Below are positions 1 through 6,342 of a stretch of DNA of 11,388 bases, in pieces. Position 1 is the first letter of the stretch; each line of letters starts with the position of its first letter. The stretch comes from an uncultured Clostridium sp. GTDB taxonomy: Bacteria; Bacillota; Clostridia; Christensenellales; Pumilibacteraceae. Below the pieces are notes generated by a model. The model searched no databases and was not told the DNA's origin. It was given only the letters and a program-made list of their open reading frames with translations. The DNA is taken from the NCBI GenBank assembly GCA_900555125.1, contig USKH01000020.1, positions 1 through 11,388 of the forward strand. The letters are read 5' to 3'. Made by a program: the position numbers and the translations under genes.

Positions 1-32
1 GACGAAAATAGCGATATTATTTTCTTTTCGTC
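1..32. repeat. 8-bp perfect inverted repeat upstream of the MFS promoter
   Basis: GACGAAAA at 1-8 is the exact reverse complement of TTTTCGTC at 25-32, with a 16-nt spacer. It lies just upstream of the TGATATAAT at 35-43, where a -35 element would be. It could be a repressor or activator site, or the remains of an upstream gene's terminator stem. The left side is cut by the window, so these cannot be separated. Confidence 0.4.
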
Positions 33-34
33 AG

Positions 35-43
35 TGATATAAT
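35..43 (+). promoter_or_regulatory. Extended -10 promoter for the MFS gene
   Basis: TG-n-TATAAT at 35-43 is a consensus extended -10 element. No good -35 is visible, which is usual for extended -10 promoters and fits activator dependence. Transcription would start near 50. This argues against a TTG start at 43, because that codon would overlap the promoter, and favours the ATG at 85. Confidence 0.55.
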
Positions 44-84
44 TGTGTCGTAAACCAAAATTACGGAGCAAATACGCGAGAATC

Positions 85-1464
85 ATGCAATACAAAGAGC
101 GAAAGGCAAACTTTATAGACAGAAAATACGGCGACTGCGCTTTTCTTTACATAATAGAAGCCATGCTCGAATACTTCGTTGCGTTGTCGGTTGCGGACGT
201 ATATCTCGTAAAAATAGCCGCGGCAACCGGAATGAGCGATCAGGCAACCGCCGTCCTTACTTCGTTCGTATCGCTCGGCTGCGGATTCCAGTTTTTATCC
301 ATATTCTTTTTCCGAAGCAACAAAGTAAAGAAAAAGGCGACTGCCGGGCACATAATAAGCCAGCTTTTGTTTACATGCGCCTACCTTGTTCCGCTTGCCG
401 CCTGTTCGGGGCAGATAAAATCGGCTTTGCTGGTTATCGCTCTTCTCGTCGCGCAGATTCTGCACAACGCCGTCAATGCGCCCAAAACCGACTGGTATAT
501 GTCCATGCTGAAAGACGAGAAACGCGGGGCTTTCACCGCGATAAAGGAAATAGTTTCGCTTTTCGGCGGTATGGCGTTTACGTACGGACTTGCTTTTCTT
601 TTCGATAAATTCGAAGCGGACGGTAACCAAACCGGCTCATTTATATGCGGCGCGGTAATTCTGGGAATAGTAACTCTTCTGCACACGATTACTCTTGTTT
701 TCACCAAAGAAAAACCCGATTTTTCGGAAAAAGACGATTCGATTGCTCGATCGGGCGTGCAGAAAACATCCGTTAAAGCGTTATTACGCGACAAAACCAT
801 GTGGAAAATAGTTTTTCTCTCGTCGCTGTGGAGCGCGGCAAACTACGCAACTCTTTCCTTCTCGGGGACCTATCGCCTTAACGAACTGGGCTTTTCGCTT
901 ACCTTGTCGGCGATAATAACCGCAGCCGGCAGCGTTGCGCGCGCCGTTTTTTCGGTACCGCTCGGAAAGTTTGGCGACAAAAAAGGCTTTTCGACTTTGC
1001 TTTACGTCAGCTTTCTCATCGCGGCGGCGGCATATCTTGCGATGGTGTTTACCGCTCCTTCCAACGGAAAAGTGCTGTTCACCGTGTACTACGTGCTGTA
1101 CTGTGTGGCTATGGCGGGCATAAACGGCTCGATGATCAACATAGTATACGACTACGTTCCGTCCACCAGAACAAGCGGCGTGCTTGCCGTTAAACAAAGC
1201 GTTTCGGGCATAATCGGCTTTTTGGTCACGCTTGCACTCGCGCCCCTCATGACGCTTATACAGAGCCATAACAATCTCGTGTTCGGCATAACCGTTTATT
1301 CGCAGCAGATTTTCGCCGTAATAAGCCTTGTGATCGTGCTGTTTCTTGCCGCGTTCTCGCATTTCGCATTCGGCAAAAGAAAATCGGAAAGCGAACAAGT
1401 CGCCGAACAAGCAGATACCGGCGCCGCCGGCAACGATACCCGGTCCGATAAAAGCAGCTCTTAA
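85..1464 (+). CDS. MFS transporter, probably sugar or glycoside uptake
   Basis: This 459-aa integral membrane protein is built like a 12-helix major facilitator carrier. Hydrophobic helices run from about residue 18 (FLYIIEAMLEYFVALSVADV) to about residue 435. A long charged central loop (TKEKPDFSEKDD and following) splits the two six-helix halves. A classic MFS loop, GKFGDKKG, lies near residues 294-301, in the second half. The C-terminal tail is hydrophilic and Glu/Ser-rich. ATG 85 was chosen because the only longer start (TTG 43) sits on the -10 element. A GGAG lies at 65-68, 16 nt upstream, which is rather far. The gene converges on an AraC regulator and lies near a glycosidase, so the substrate is probably a sugar, oligosaccharide or glycoside taken up with a cation. 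That is inferred from context only; no residue shown here defines the substrate. Confidence 0.85.
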   Translation: MQYKERKANFIDRKYGDCAFLYIIEAMLEYFVALSVADVYLVKIAAATGMSDQATAVLTSFVSLGCGFQFLSIFFFRSNKVKKKATAGHIISQLLFTCAYLVPLAACSGQIKSALLVIALLVAQILHNAVNAPKTDWYMSMLKDEKRGAFTAIKEIVSLFGGMAFTYGLAFLFDKFEADGNQTGSFICGAVILGIVTLLHTITLVFTKEKPDFSEKDDSIARSGVQKTSVKALLRDKTMWKIVFLSSLWSAANYATLSFSGTYRLNELGFSLTLSAIITAAGSVARAVFSVPLGKFGDKKGFSTLLYVSFLIAAAAYLAMVFTAPSNGKVLFTVYYVLYCVAMAGINGSMINIVYDYVPSTRTSGVLAVKQSVSGIIGFLVTLALAPLMTLIQSHNNLVFGITVYSQQIFAVISLVIVLFLAAFSHFAFGKRKSESEQVAEQADTGAAGNDTRSDKSSS

Positions 1465-2276
1465 TAAGCCTGATAATTCTTCTTATATTCGCCGGGAGTG
1501 CAGGAAAAACGAGCTTTGAAAAGGCGAATGAAGTTGGACCGGTCCGAAAATCCCGCCTTTTCGGCTGCCTCCGACACGCTTGCCCCCTCGGACAAAAAAG
1601 TCCGCGCGGCTGCCAGACGACGCGTTTCGAGATAAACGCCCGGGGTAGTACAAAGACATGCGGAAAACATCCTGCCAAGCGTTGCGGCAGAAACAAAGTG
1701 TCGCCCGGCAAGCTGTTTTACCGACGAAATTTCGGCATAATTGAGGTTGACGTCGGTCAATATGTCGGTAAGCAGACGACTTTCGCGCAAAAACGAAACC
1801 TCTCCGCAATCGTCTTGTCCCTCTCCTCTTTCTGCAAGAGCGGAAAGAAGCCTAAGGATAAACGAATAAGTTTTAAGCGGCTTGTCTTCCTTGTATCCGA
1901 AAGCAAAATATTCGGCGCAGGCAAGCACTTCGGCTTGTCCGTCGCCTGACTTCACAAGCGGAGACGGCAGATGTAAAAGCGGCTGAAAAAGCGGGCTGTC
2001 GCAATCCACCCAACAGCAGATAAATTCAAAAAGTCTGCCCGCCGGCAAAACGCAGTGGTGCAATACGTTGGGCTTTATAACAAGAGCGTCGCCGGGCTTA
2101 AGAGAATATCTTTTCCCGTCCACGAAAAACTCGCATTCTCCGTCCATAAGCACCAGAATTTCCGTTTTATCGTGCAGATGCAACGCATATTCCCCTCTTG
2201 ACGTGCTTCCTTTGCCGCTGAAATTGAATTCGAACGTAAATGCGTTCGGTTCGTTCAGATGAAAAACGTTTACCAT
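1461..2276 (-). CDS. AraC-family transcriptional regulator with N-terminal cupin sensor
   Basis: This is a 271-aa cytoplasmic DNA-binding protein. Residues about 28-80 form an AraC-type cupin (HLHDKTEI, then GECEFFVDGK and PGDALVIKPNVLHH), the usual sugar-binding pocket. Residues about 175-271 are the paired helix-turn-helix domain. The first HTH is near 185-207; the second is near 233-256 and carries the family signature AGFSDRSNFIRLFKARF followed by PGEYKK. The length is typical of the family. The start is supported by GGAG at 2286-2283 on the minus strand, 6 nt from the ATG. Divergence from the GH39-like gene and convergence with the MFS gene suggest that it activates both in response to a sugar ligand. 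Its own promoter lies inside a large inverted repeat, so autoregulation is plausible. The stop codon shares TTAA with the MFS stop. Confidence 0.92.
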   Translation of the reverse strand: MVNVFHLNEPNAFTFEFNFSGKGSTSRGEYALHLHDKTEILVLMDGECEFFVDGKRYSLKPGDALVIKPNVLHHCVLPAGRLFEFICCWVDCDSPLFQPLLHLPSPLVKSGDGQAEVLACAEYFAFGYKEDKPLKTYSFILRLLSALAERGEGQDDCGEVSFLRESRLLTDILTDVNLNYAEISSVKQLAGRHFVSAATLGRMFSACLCTTPGVYLETRRLAAARTFLSEGASVSEAAEKAGFSDRSNFIRLFKARFSCTPGEYKKNYQAY

Positions 2277-2291
2277 ATTTCGCTCCGAAAA

Positions 2292-2346
2292 ATTCTTTTT
2301 TACTCAATTATACAACCGGCGGGCGAATATGTGAAGTAAAAAGAAT
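2292..2346. repeat. Imperfect inverted repeat enclosing the regulator promoter
   Basis: The left arm at 2292-2306 reads TGAGTAAAAAAGAAT on the minus strand. The right arm at 2332-2346 reads TGAAGTAAAAAGAAT on the plus strand. Allowing one single-base shift, the arms are nearly identical. They are 25 bp apart and flank the regulator's -10 element; the right arm overlaps its -35. This is a good candidate operator for the AraC-family protein, acting on both divergent genes. The role is inferred. Confidence 0.5.
2307..2335 (-). promoter_or_regulatory. Sigma-A promoter of the AraC-family gene
   Basis: On the minus strand, TTCACA (2335-2330) is followed after a 17-nt spacer by a consensus TATAAT (2312-2307). 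The -35 matches five of six consensus positions. This leaves a leader of roughly 25 nt before the regulator's ATG. No equally good plus-strand promoter for the GH39-like gene is visible in 2313-2405, which fits an activator-dependent promoter. Confidence 0.7.
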
Positions 2347-2405
2347 ATATTTTAATCAAATTGTTTCCAAAATAAAGAAATAAAGTCACATTAAGGAGAA
2401 AAACA

Positions 2406-3713
2406 ATGAGTATAAAAATCGATTTTGACAAAATGACCGGCAAAATAAAGCCAATGAACGCAGTAAACAACGGGCCGGCGGCGATGAGCGTACGCGGCGA
2501 CAGTAATTTCGACTTATTTAAAGCTGCAAACATTCCTTTTACAAGATTGCACGACTCGTGCTTTTGCGAGCATTACGGCGGAGAATGGAGCGTGGACGTA
2601 CACCGCATATTCCGTAATTTCGACGCAGACGAGAACGACCCCGCGTCCTACGACTTCGAAATGACCGACATTTATATGCGCAGTCTTTGCGAGTGCGGAA
2701 CGGAGATTTTCTACCGTCTGGGCGCAAGCATCGAGCACTATAAAAAAGAAGGCACCCTCCCGCCCAAAAATTACCTTAAATGGGCAAAAATCTGCGAACA
2801 TATAATACTCCACTACAACCAAGGCTGGGCAAACGGCTTTAAAATGAACGTAAAATACTGGGAAGTGTGGAACGAACCGGACTGCGGCACGCTCGGACAC
2901 AATCCGTGCTGGCAAGGCACCGACGAACAGTTTGTCGATTTCTTCGTAACGGCGGTAAACTATCTGAAAAATACCTTCCCCTCCCTTAAAATAGGCGGAC
3001 CGGCGTTTTGCAATCTCAAAGGCGATCACCCCAGAAGCATTATGCGCGCAATTGCCGAAAAAGGACTTAAACTCGATTTTATATCCTATCATCAGTACGC
3101 CGCCGACCCTAAAGATTATATTTCGCATATCCGCTCGGCAAACGAATTTTTGCGTGAAATCGGATACGGCGACTGCGAAACCTACTTAAACGAGTGGAAT
3201 TATTCGTGCGGATTTCAGGGCGAAAACTGGACGCGCTCTATTAAAACCGAGCAAAGCCTGAAAGGCGCGTCGTTCATAACCTGCGTTATGTGCGCCTGCC
3301 AGCGCGAGGACGTAACCGCAATCATGTACTACGACGCGCGCCTTAATTTCAATATGAACGGATTGTTTGACACCTTCATGCAGCCGAGAAAAGGCTACTA
3401 TTCTATTGCGGCGTTCGGAAAACTGCTTACCCTCGGAAACGAAGTTTTTTCCGAAAGCGACGACGACGGAGTTTACGTTTGCGCGGCGAAAGGCGACGAC
3501 GGCAAAAAACTCGCGCTTATGACCTACTATCTCGACGCCGAGCCTCAGCCCGACAAAACGGTAGAAATCGAACTTTCGGGCGCGAAAACGGCAGCCGTTT
3601 ATCTTCTTGACGAAAAGCACGATCTTGAAAAATCGCGTGTCATAGACGTTTCGGACGGCAAAATATCGCTTGAATTAAAGCTTTACGACACCGTTCTGCT
3701 TGAAATAGAATAA
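2406..3713 (+). CDS. GH39-like beta-glycosidase (beta-xylosidase type), clan GH-A
   Basis: This 435-aa enzyme has no signal peptide and so probably acts inside the cell on imported oligosaccharides or glycosides. The N-terminal KIKPMNAVNNGP and RLHDSCFCEHYGGE blocks resemble GH39-type xylosidases. The clan GH-A acid/base is Glu157 in YWEVWNEPD. SYHQY (227-231) follows, and the likely nucleophile is Glu263 in YLNEWNY, an appropriate distance downstream. The (beta/alpha)8 barrel ends near residue 350, and a short beta-sandwich fills the C-terminus. Both catalytic glutamates are present, so it is probably active as a retaining hydrolase. Beta-xylosidase is the best guess, though the exact substrate and family number are not proven. 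ATG 2406 has AAGGAG at 2393-2398, 7 nt away. A tandem AAATAAAG repeat (2370-2385) lies in the leader. Divergence from the AraC regulator suggests substrate induction. Confidence 0.85.
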   Translation: MSIKIDFDKMTGKIKPMNAVNNGPAAMSVRGDSNFDLFKAANIPFTRLHDSCFCEHYGGEWSVDVHRIFRNFDADENDPASYDFEMTDIYMRSLCECGTEIFYRLGASIEHYKKEGTLPPKNYLKWAKICEHIILHYNQGWANGFKMNVKYWEVWNEPDCGTLGHNPCWQGTDEQFVDFFVTAVNYLKNTFPSLKIGGPAFCNLKGDHPRSIMRAIAEKGLKLDFISYHQYAADPKDYISHIRSANEFLREIGYGDCETYLNEWNYSCGFQGENWTRSIKTEQSLKGASFITCVMCACQREDVTAIMYYDARLNFNMNGLFDTFMQPRKGYYSIAAFGKLLTLGNEVFSESDDDGVYVCAAKGDDGKKLALMTYYLDAEPQPDKTVEIELSGAKTAAVYLLDEKHDLEKSRVIDVSDGKISLELKLYDTVLLEIE

Positions 3714-3780
3714 CCGCAGTCGTTTTACCGACAAAAAAAACGGAAATAACCTCGTTTTTATCCGAAACGCCGGCTTTCGG

Positions 3781-3809
3781 TTGACATAAGCCGCACGCCG
3801 TGATAAAAT
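3781..3809 (+). promoter_or_regulatory. Sigma-A promoter of mntP
   Basis: Perfect TTGACA at 3781-3786, a 17-nt spacer, and TAAAAT at 3804-3809 preceded by TG at 3801-3802 (extended -10). The start point should be near 3816, giving a leader of only about 30 nt. That is too short to hold a yybP-ykoY manganese riboswitch. Confidence 0.75.
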
Positions 3810-3829
3810 AACGGGGTTATTCTTTTTTT
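3807..3829 (+). terminator. Weak hairpin plus T-tract; terminator for GH39 gene or mntP operator
   Basis: AATAAC (3807-3812), a GGG loop and GTTATT (3816-3821) form a 6-bp stem followed by a C and seven T's. Read-through RNA from the GH39-like gene could fold it as a weak terminator. A transcript from the mntP promoter starts inside it and would not form the hairpin. The same 15-bp palindrome covers the -10 edge and start point of mntP, so it may instead be a repressor site. Other hairpins at 3715-3780 lack a T-tract. Confidence 0.4.
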
Positions 3830-3844
3830 CGGGAGCTTTTACCG

Positions 3845-4417
3845 ATGAGTATCTGGGAGCTTTTTATAACGGCGGTCGCGCTTTCCATGGACGCTTTTGC
3901 CGTATCTGTATGTAAAGGTCTTGCGGTGGACAAGGTTAAATTCAGACACTGTATGATTACGGGAGCCTGGTTTGGCGGATTTCAGATGCTGATGCCGCTT
4001 ATCGGCTACTTTGCAGGCGTTCTCGTCGCTCCGCATATAGAGGCGGTCGATCACTGGATTGCCTTTGCGCTTTTGCTTCTTATCGGAATAAGCATGATTA
4101 TAGAGGCGTGCAAAAACGATGACGAAGATAAAAAGTCGGATAACCCGTTCGGATTCAAAACCATGCTGCTTATGGCAATCGCAACAAGCATAGACGCGCT
4201 TGCCGTGGGCGTGACTTTCGCGTTCCTGTCCGCCAATATCTGGTGGGCTACACTGTTTATCGGTGCCACTACCTTCACTCTCTCCGCCGTCGGCGTTAAA
4301 GTCGGCAACGTGTTCGGAGCGAAAAACAAATCGGTTGCGGAAATCATCGGCGGCGCGGTTCTTATCCTCATGGGTATTAAAATACTGCTCGAACACCTCG
4401 GCGTACTTCCGTTTTAG
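3845..4417 (+). CDS. mntP: Manganese efflux pump MntP
   Basis: This 190-aa polytopic membrane protein exports Mn(II) from the cytoplasm and prevents manganese toxicity. Its length matches the MntP family, and six hydrophobic segments can be traced. The two family signature stretches are visible: SMDAFAVSVCKGL near residues 14-26 with Asp16, and ATSIDALAVGVTF near 113-125 with Asp117. These Asp residues in helices 1 and 4 are the metal-path residues known in the family. The conserved tail (GNVFGAKNKS, GGAVLILMGIKILLEHLG) is also present. A short acidic and basic loop (KNDDEDKKSDN) separates the two halves. ATG 3845 has GGGAG at 3831-3835, 9 nt upstream. The gene is monocistronic, with its own promoter and a strong terminator downstream. 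Regulation by a metalloregulator (MntR type) is plausible, but no recognised box was found. Confidence 0.95.
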   Translation: MSIWELFITAVALSMDAFAVSVCKGLAVDKVKFRHCMITGAWFGGFQMLMPLIGYFAGVLVAPHIEAVDHWIAFALLLLIGISMIIEACKNDDEDKKSDNPFGFKTMLLMAIATSIDALAVGVTFAFLSANIWWATLFIGATTFTLSAVGVKVGNVFGAKNKSVAEIIGGAVLILMGIKILLEHLGVLPF

Positions 4418-4516
4418 TTCGCGGCAGAATTCTTTTGTCGGGCTTTATATGCTCTGTTTACGGCAATACGTCTGCGATTTTTCGGTAACGATAACACTTA
4501 ATTTTAAATTTAATTC

Positions 4517-4549
4517 CGGCAAAGGTATTTCAGCCTTTGTCGTTTTTTT
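4517..4549 (+). terminator. Rho-independent terminator of mntP
   Basis: CGGCAAAGG (4517-4525), an 8-nt loop and CCTTTGTCG (4534-4542) form a 9-bp stem with one G-U pair, followed directly by seven T's. It lies 100 nt after the mntP stop. The 99 nt between stop and hairpin hold nothing recognisable. Confidence 0.85.
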
Positions 4550-4656
4550 ATACAAAAAAGAACGACGTTTTTGCCGCCGCTCTTTTTGCACTCTTTTTCA
4601 AAACAAACGATTTTTATCTCTTCTTCCGCAAAACGCTTTTATTTTGGCGGGCTATA

Positions 4657-4665
4657 TGCTATAAT
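4657..4665 (+). promoter_or_regulatory. Extended -10 promoter of the serine dehydratase gene
   Basis: TG-c-TATAAT at 4657-4665 is a consensus extended -10. The -35 region (about 4637-4642, TTTTAT) is poor. The start near 4672 leaves a leader of about 25 nt before ATG 4697 and excludes the longer upstream reading frame from 4571. Confidence 0.65.
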
Positions 4666-4696
4666 TTACTTGAAATTACTTTTTCGAGGCAAAGTT

Positions 4697-5935
4697 ATGT
4701 CACAATCGCAGTCCGGGCAATCGGGAATGACTTCGGTTAAAGAAATATACAAAATCGGCAGAGGTCCGTCCTCATCGCATACGATAGGGCCGGAGCGCGC
4801 CTGCATGATATTCCGCCGCAATCATCCCGAAGCGGACAACTTCAAGGCGGTTTTATACGGCTCGCTGGCTCTTACGGGCAAGGGGCACGGCACGGACACG
4901 GTTATTAAAAAGACGTTTGCGCCTTTCCCCGCGGAAGTGACGTGCGACGTTAAAACGACCCATCTTCCGCATCCCAACACCATGGAGCTTTTTGCCTTCA
5001 AGGGCGACAAGCCGATTGCAAAAGCGCGCGTTTTCAGCGTGGGCGGCGGCAATATCAGGTTTGAGAAGGAATGCTCGCCGGAAAGCCCTGTCGTTTACAG
5101 CGAAAACTCTTTCGGGGAAATTCGCGATTGCTGCAAGAAAAACGACCTTTCTTTATGGCAGTTCGTTTACTCGCACGAGGACGAGAATTTTGAAAAATAC
5201 CTGCTGGAAGCCTGGTCTGCCATGAAGCAGTCCATTGCGCGCGGAATAGCCGACGACGGCGTGCTTCCCGGCGGGCTTAACGTCAATAAACGCGCCAAGG
5301 CTTTGTACGAAGGGCTGTCAAAGTCCGCCGAAAACGCCGATTCGCGCTTTATCTGCGCCTACGCTTTTGCCGTGGGCGAGCAGAACGCCATGGGCGAAAC
5401 CATAGTAACCGCGCCCACGTGCGGCTCGGCGGGTGTTCTTCCGTCGGTTTTATATCATTATCAAAAAAAGTACGGCTGCGACGATGAAAAAATATGTCAT
5501 GCTCTCGCAACGGCGGGAATTATCGGCAATCTTATAAAAACAAACGCGTCCATTTCGGGTGCGGAATGCGGTTGCCAGGCGGAAATAGGCAGTGCGTGCG
5601 CCATGACCGCCGCCGCGCTATGCTCGCTGCGTGGCACGAGCATAGATAAAATCGAGTACGCCGCCGAAATGTCGATCGAACACCATCTCGGTCTTACCTG
5701 CGACCCGATTGCGGGGCTTGTTCAGATACCCTGCATCGAGCGCAACGCCGTTGCCGCCATGAGCGCGGTGACAAACGCCGATCTTGCCGAATTTTTGTTC
5801 GACACGCGCAAAATATCGCTTGACCGCGTGATTAAAACCATGAAAGAGACCGGCGAGGATCTCAGCGCCTGCTATCGCGAGACTTCGCTTGGCGGTCTTG
5901 CCAAAATCGACCCGTACTTTTTTGTAAAAAAGTAA
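4697..5935 (+). CDS. sdaA: L-serine dehydratase, iron-sulfur dependent, single-chain form
   Basis: This cytoplasmic enzyme converts L-serine to pyruvate and ammonia using a [4Fe-4S] cluster as Lewis acid. The 412-aa protein fuses the beta domain (residues about 12-150: SVKEIYKIGRGPSSSHTIGP, then ALTGKGHGTD and FSVGGGN) to the alpha domain (about 155-405: TAPTCGSAGVLP, NASISGAECGCQAEIG, EHHLGLTCDPIAG, QIPCIERNA). Cys293, Cys335 and Cys346 are the expected cluster ligands, spaced 42 and 11 residues apart as in well-known enzymes. ATG 4697 follows GAGG (4686-4689) by 7 nt. The C-terminus is odd. Related single-chain enzymes end shortly after ETSxGGLA with a terminal Cys that reaches the cluster or active site. 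Here the chain runs on as KIDPYFFVKK, and its last six codons and stop lie in a palindromic repeat. Activity is probable, but the terminal Cys is absent. Confidence 0.93.
   Translation: MSQSQSGQSGMTSVKEIYKIGRGPSSSHTIGPERACMIFRRNHPEADNFKAVLYGSLALTGKGHGTDTVIKKTFAPFPAEVTCDVKTTHLPHPNTMELFAFKGDKPIAKARVFSVGGGNIRFEKECSPESPVVYSENSFGEIRDCCKKNDLSLWQFVYSHEDENFEKYLLEAWSAMKQSIARGIADDGVLPGGLNVNKRAKALYEGLSKSAENADSRFICAYAFAVGEQNAMGETIVTAPTCGSAGVLPSVLYHYQKKYGCDDEKICHALATAGIIGNLIKTNASISGAECGCQAEIGSACAMTAAALCSLRGTSIDKIEYAAEMSIEHHLGLTCDPIAGLVQIPCIERNAVAAMSAVTNADLAEFLFDTRKISLDRVIKTMKETGEDLSACYRETSLGGLAKIDPYFFVKK
5915..5934. repeat. Palindrome (family A head) overlapping the sdaA stop codon
   Basis: TACTTTTTT-GT-AAAAAAGTA is a perfect 9-bp stem with a 2-nt loop, preceded by CCG. 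It encodes the last six residues and TAA stop of the serine dehydratase. The same CCG-[T/C]AC-T-run start is found at 8223 and 8341. It is a partial copy of the family whose full copy starts at 5941. Confidence 0.8.
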
Positions 5936-5940
5936 GCCCC

Positions 5941-6053
5941 TTCTTTTTTGTAAAAAAGAAGGCAAAAAACTTTTGAGTTATGTTAAAGTGAATAGTTAAA
6001 TCAAGGTTGGTCTTTCTGCTTGTGAAGCGGAGAAACCAACCTTGTTTTGTATT
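5941..6053 (+). repeat. Family A palindromic repeat, copy 1
   Basis: It starts with TTCTTTTTT-GT-AAAAAAGAA, followed by GGCAAAAAACTTTTGAGTTA and a variable linker. A long hairpin whose outer arms begin AAGGTTGGT then follows, and the copy ends with TTTTGTA. Positions 5941-5980 match 8226-8265 at 36 of 40 positions, and the four differences are two compensatory pairs in the palindrome. The downstream hairpin is also shared, with loop sequence CTGCTT. It lies directly after sdaA, in the 407-bp gap 5936-6342. Confidence 0.8.
6002..6050 (+). terminator. Long hairpin within family A copy 1, likely sdaA terminator
   Basis: CAAGGTTGGT (6002-6011) pairs perfectly with ACCAACCTTG (6035-6044). The inner arms continue through CTGCTT-gtg-AAGCGG, giving close to 20 bp with one mismatch and some G-U pairs. 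It is followed by TTTTGTATT. The T-tract is short, but the stem is very stable, so termination after sdaA is likely. Confidence 0.6.
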
Positions 6054-6115
6054 GGTGGGCACACTTTTGACTCGAAACAAGTCGTAAAATCCTACTTTTA
6101 ATATGTAAAAACGGA

Positions 6116-6144
6116 TGGACGAAAGCGCACTGCTGTGGTATAAT
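6116..6144 (+). promoter_or_regulatory. Promoter upstream of the GH78-like gene
   Basis: TGGACG (6116-6121, four of six matches to TTGACA), a 17-nt spacer and consensus TATAAT (6139-6144) with TG at 6136-6137. Transcription from about 6151 would give a leader of about 190 nt that contains both inverted family B repeats before the GTG start at 6343. Confidence 0.6.
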
Positions 6145-6153
6145 GTGATAAAG

Positions 6154-6203
6154 CCCTCTCACCCGCAGACGCGGGAGCTCTCCCGGAGGGCGAGCCTTTA
6201 AAC
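6154..6203 (-). repeat. Family B palindromic repeat, copy 1
   Basis: About 50 bp, beginning CCCTCTCA and ending GCCTTTAAA on the plus strand. It contains a perfect CCCGC-agac-GCGGG hairpin. Its outer parts match the copy at 10145-10197 in the same orientation and the copy at 6250-6302 in the opposite one. The internal hairpin differs in sequence but keeps its ability to fold. Confidence 0.7.
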
Positions 6204-6249
6204 GGTAGGACAAGTTAACCCGTTTTTCAATTGATCTATTTGTGCGAAG

Positions 6250-6302
6250 GTTTTAAAGCCTCTCACTTCGGGAGAGGTGGCGGCGTCAGCCGACGGAGAG
6301 GG
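6250..6302 (+). repeat. Family B palindromic repeat, copy 2 (inverted to copy 1)
   Basis: GTTTTAAAGCCTCTCA at the left and GACGGAGAGGG at the right, with a CCTCTC/GAGAGG stem and a GGC-ggcgtca-GCC element. Its reverse complement matches 10145-10197 at about 46 of 53 positions by eye. It faces copy 1 across a 46-bp spacer, making a potential cruciform or RNA hairpin in the leader of the GH78-like gene. Confidence 0.75.
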
Positions 6303-6342
6303 AAAAAGCTTTGCTTGAAATTAAATTATATAGGAGAACTTT

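Noticed and set aside
43..84. TTG start for the MFS gene
   Set aside because: The codon overlaps the TGATATAAT promoter element, so it would lie upstream of the transcript start.
3762..3780. CCGAAA/TTTCGG hairpin as terminator of the GH39-like gene
   Set aside because: The stem has six pairs, but TTGACA rather than a T-tract follows it.
3714..3844. yybP-ykoY manganese riboswitch before mntP
   Set aside because: The promoter leaves only about 30 nt of leader, and no riboswitch core was recognised upstream.
3839..4396. 185-aa minus-strand frame opposite mntP
   Set aside because: It is the mirror of a clearly recognised gene, without a ribosome binding site or recognisable domain.
4571..4696. 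N-terminal extension of the serine dehydratase
   Set aside because: The extension crosses the extended -10 promoter at 4657-4665. The family N-terminus begins just after ATG 4697, which has a good ribosome binding site.
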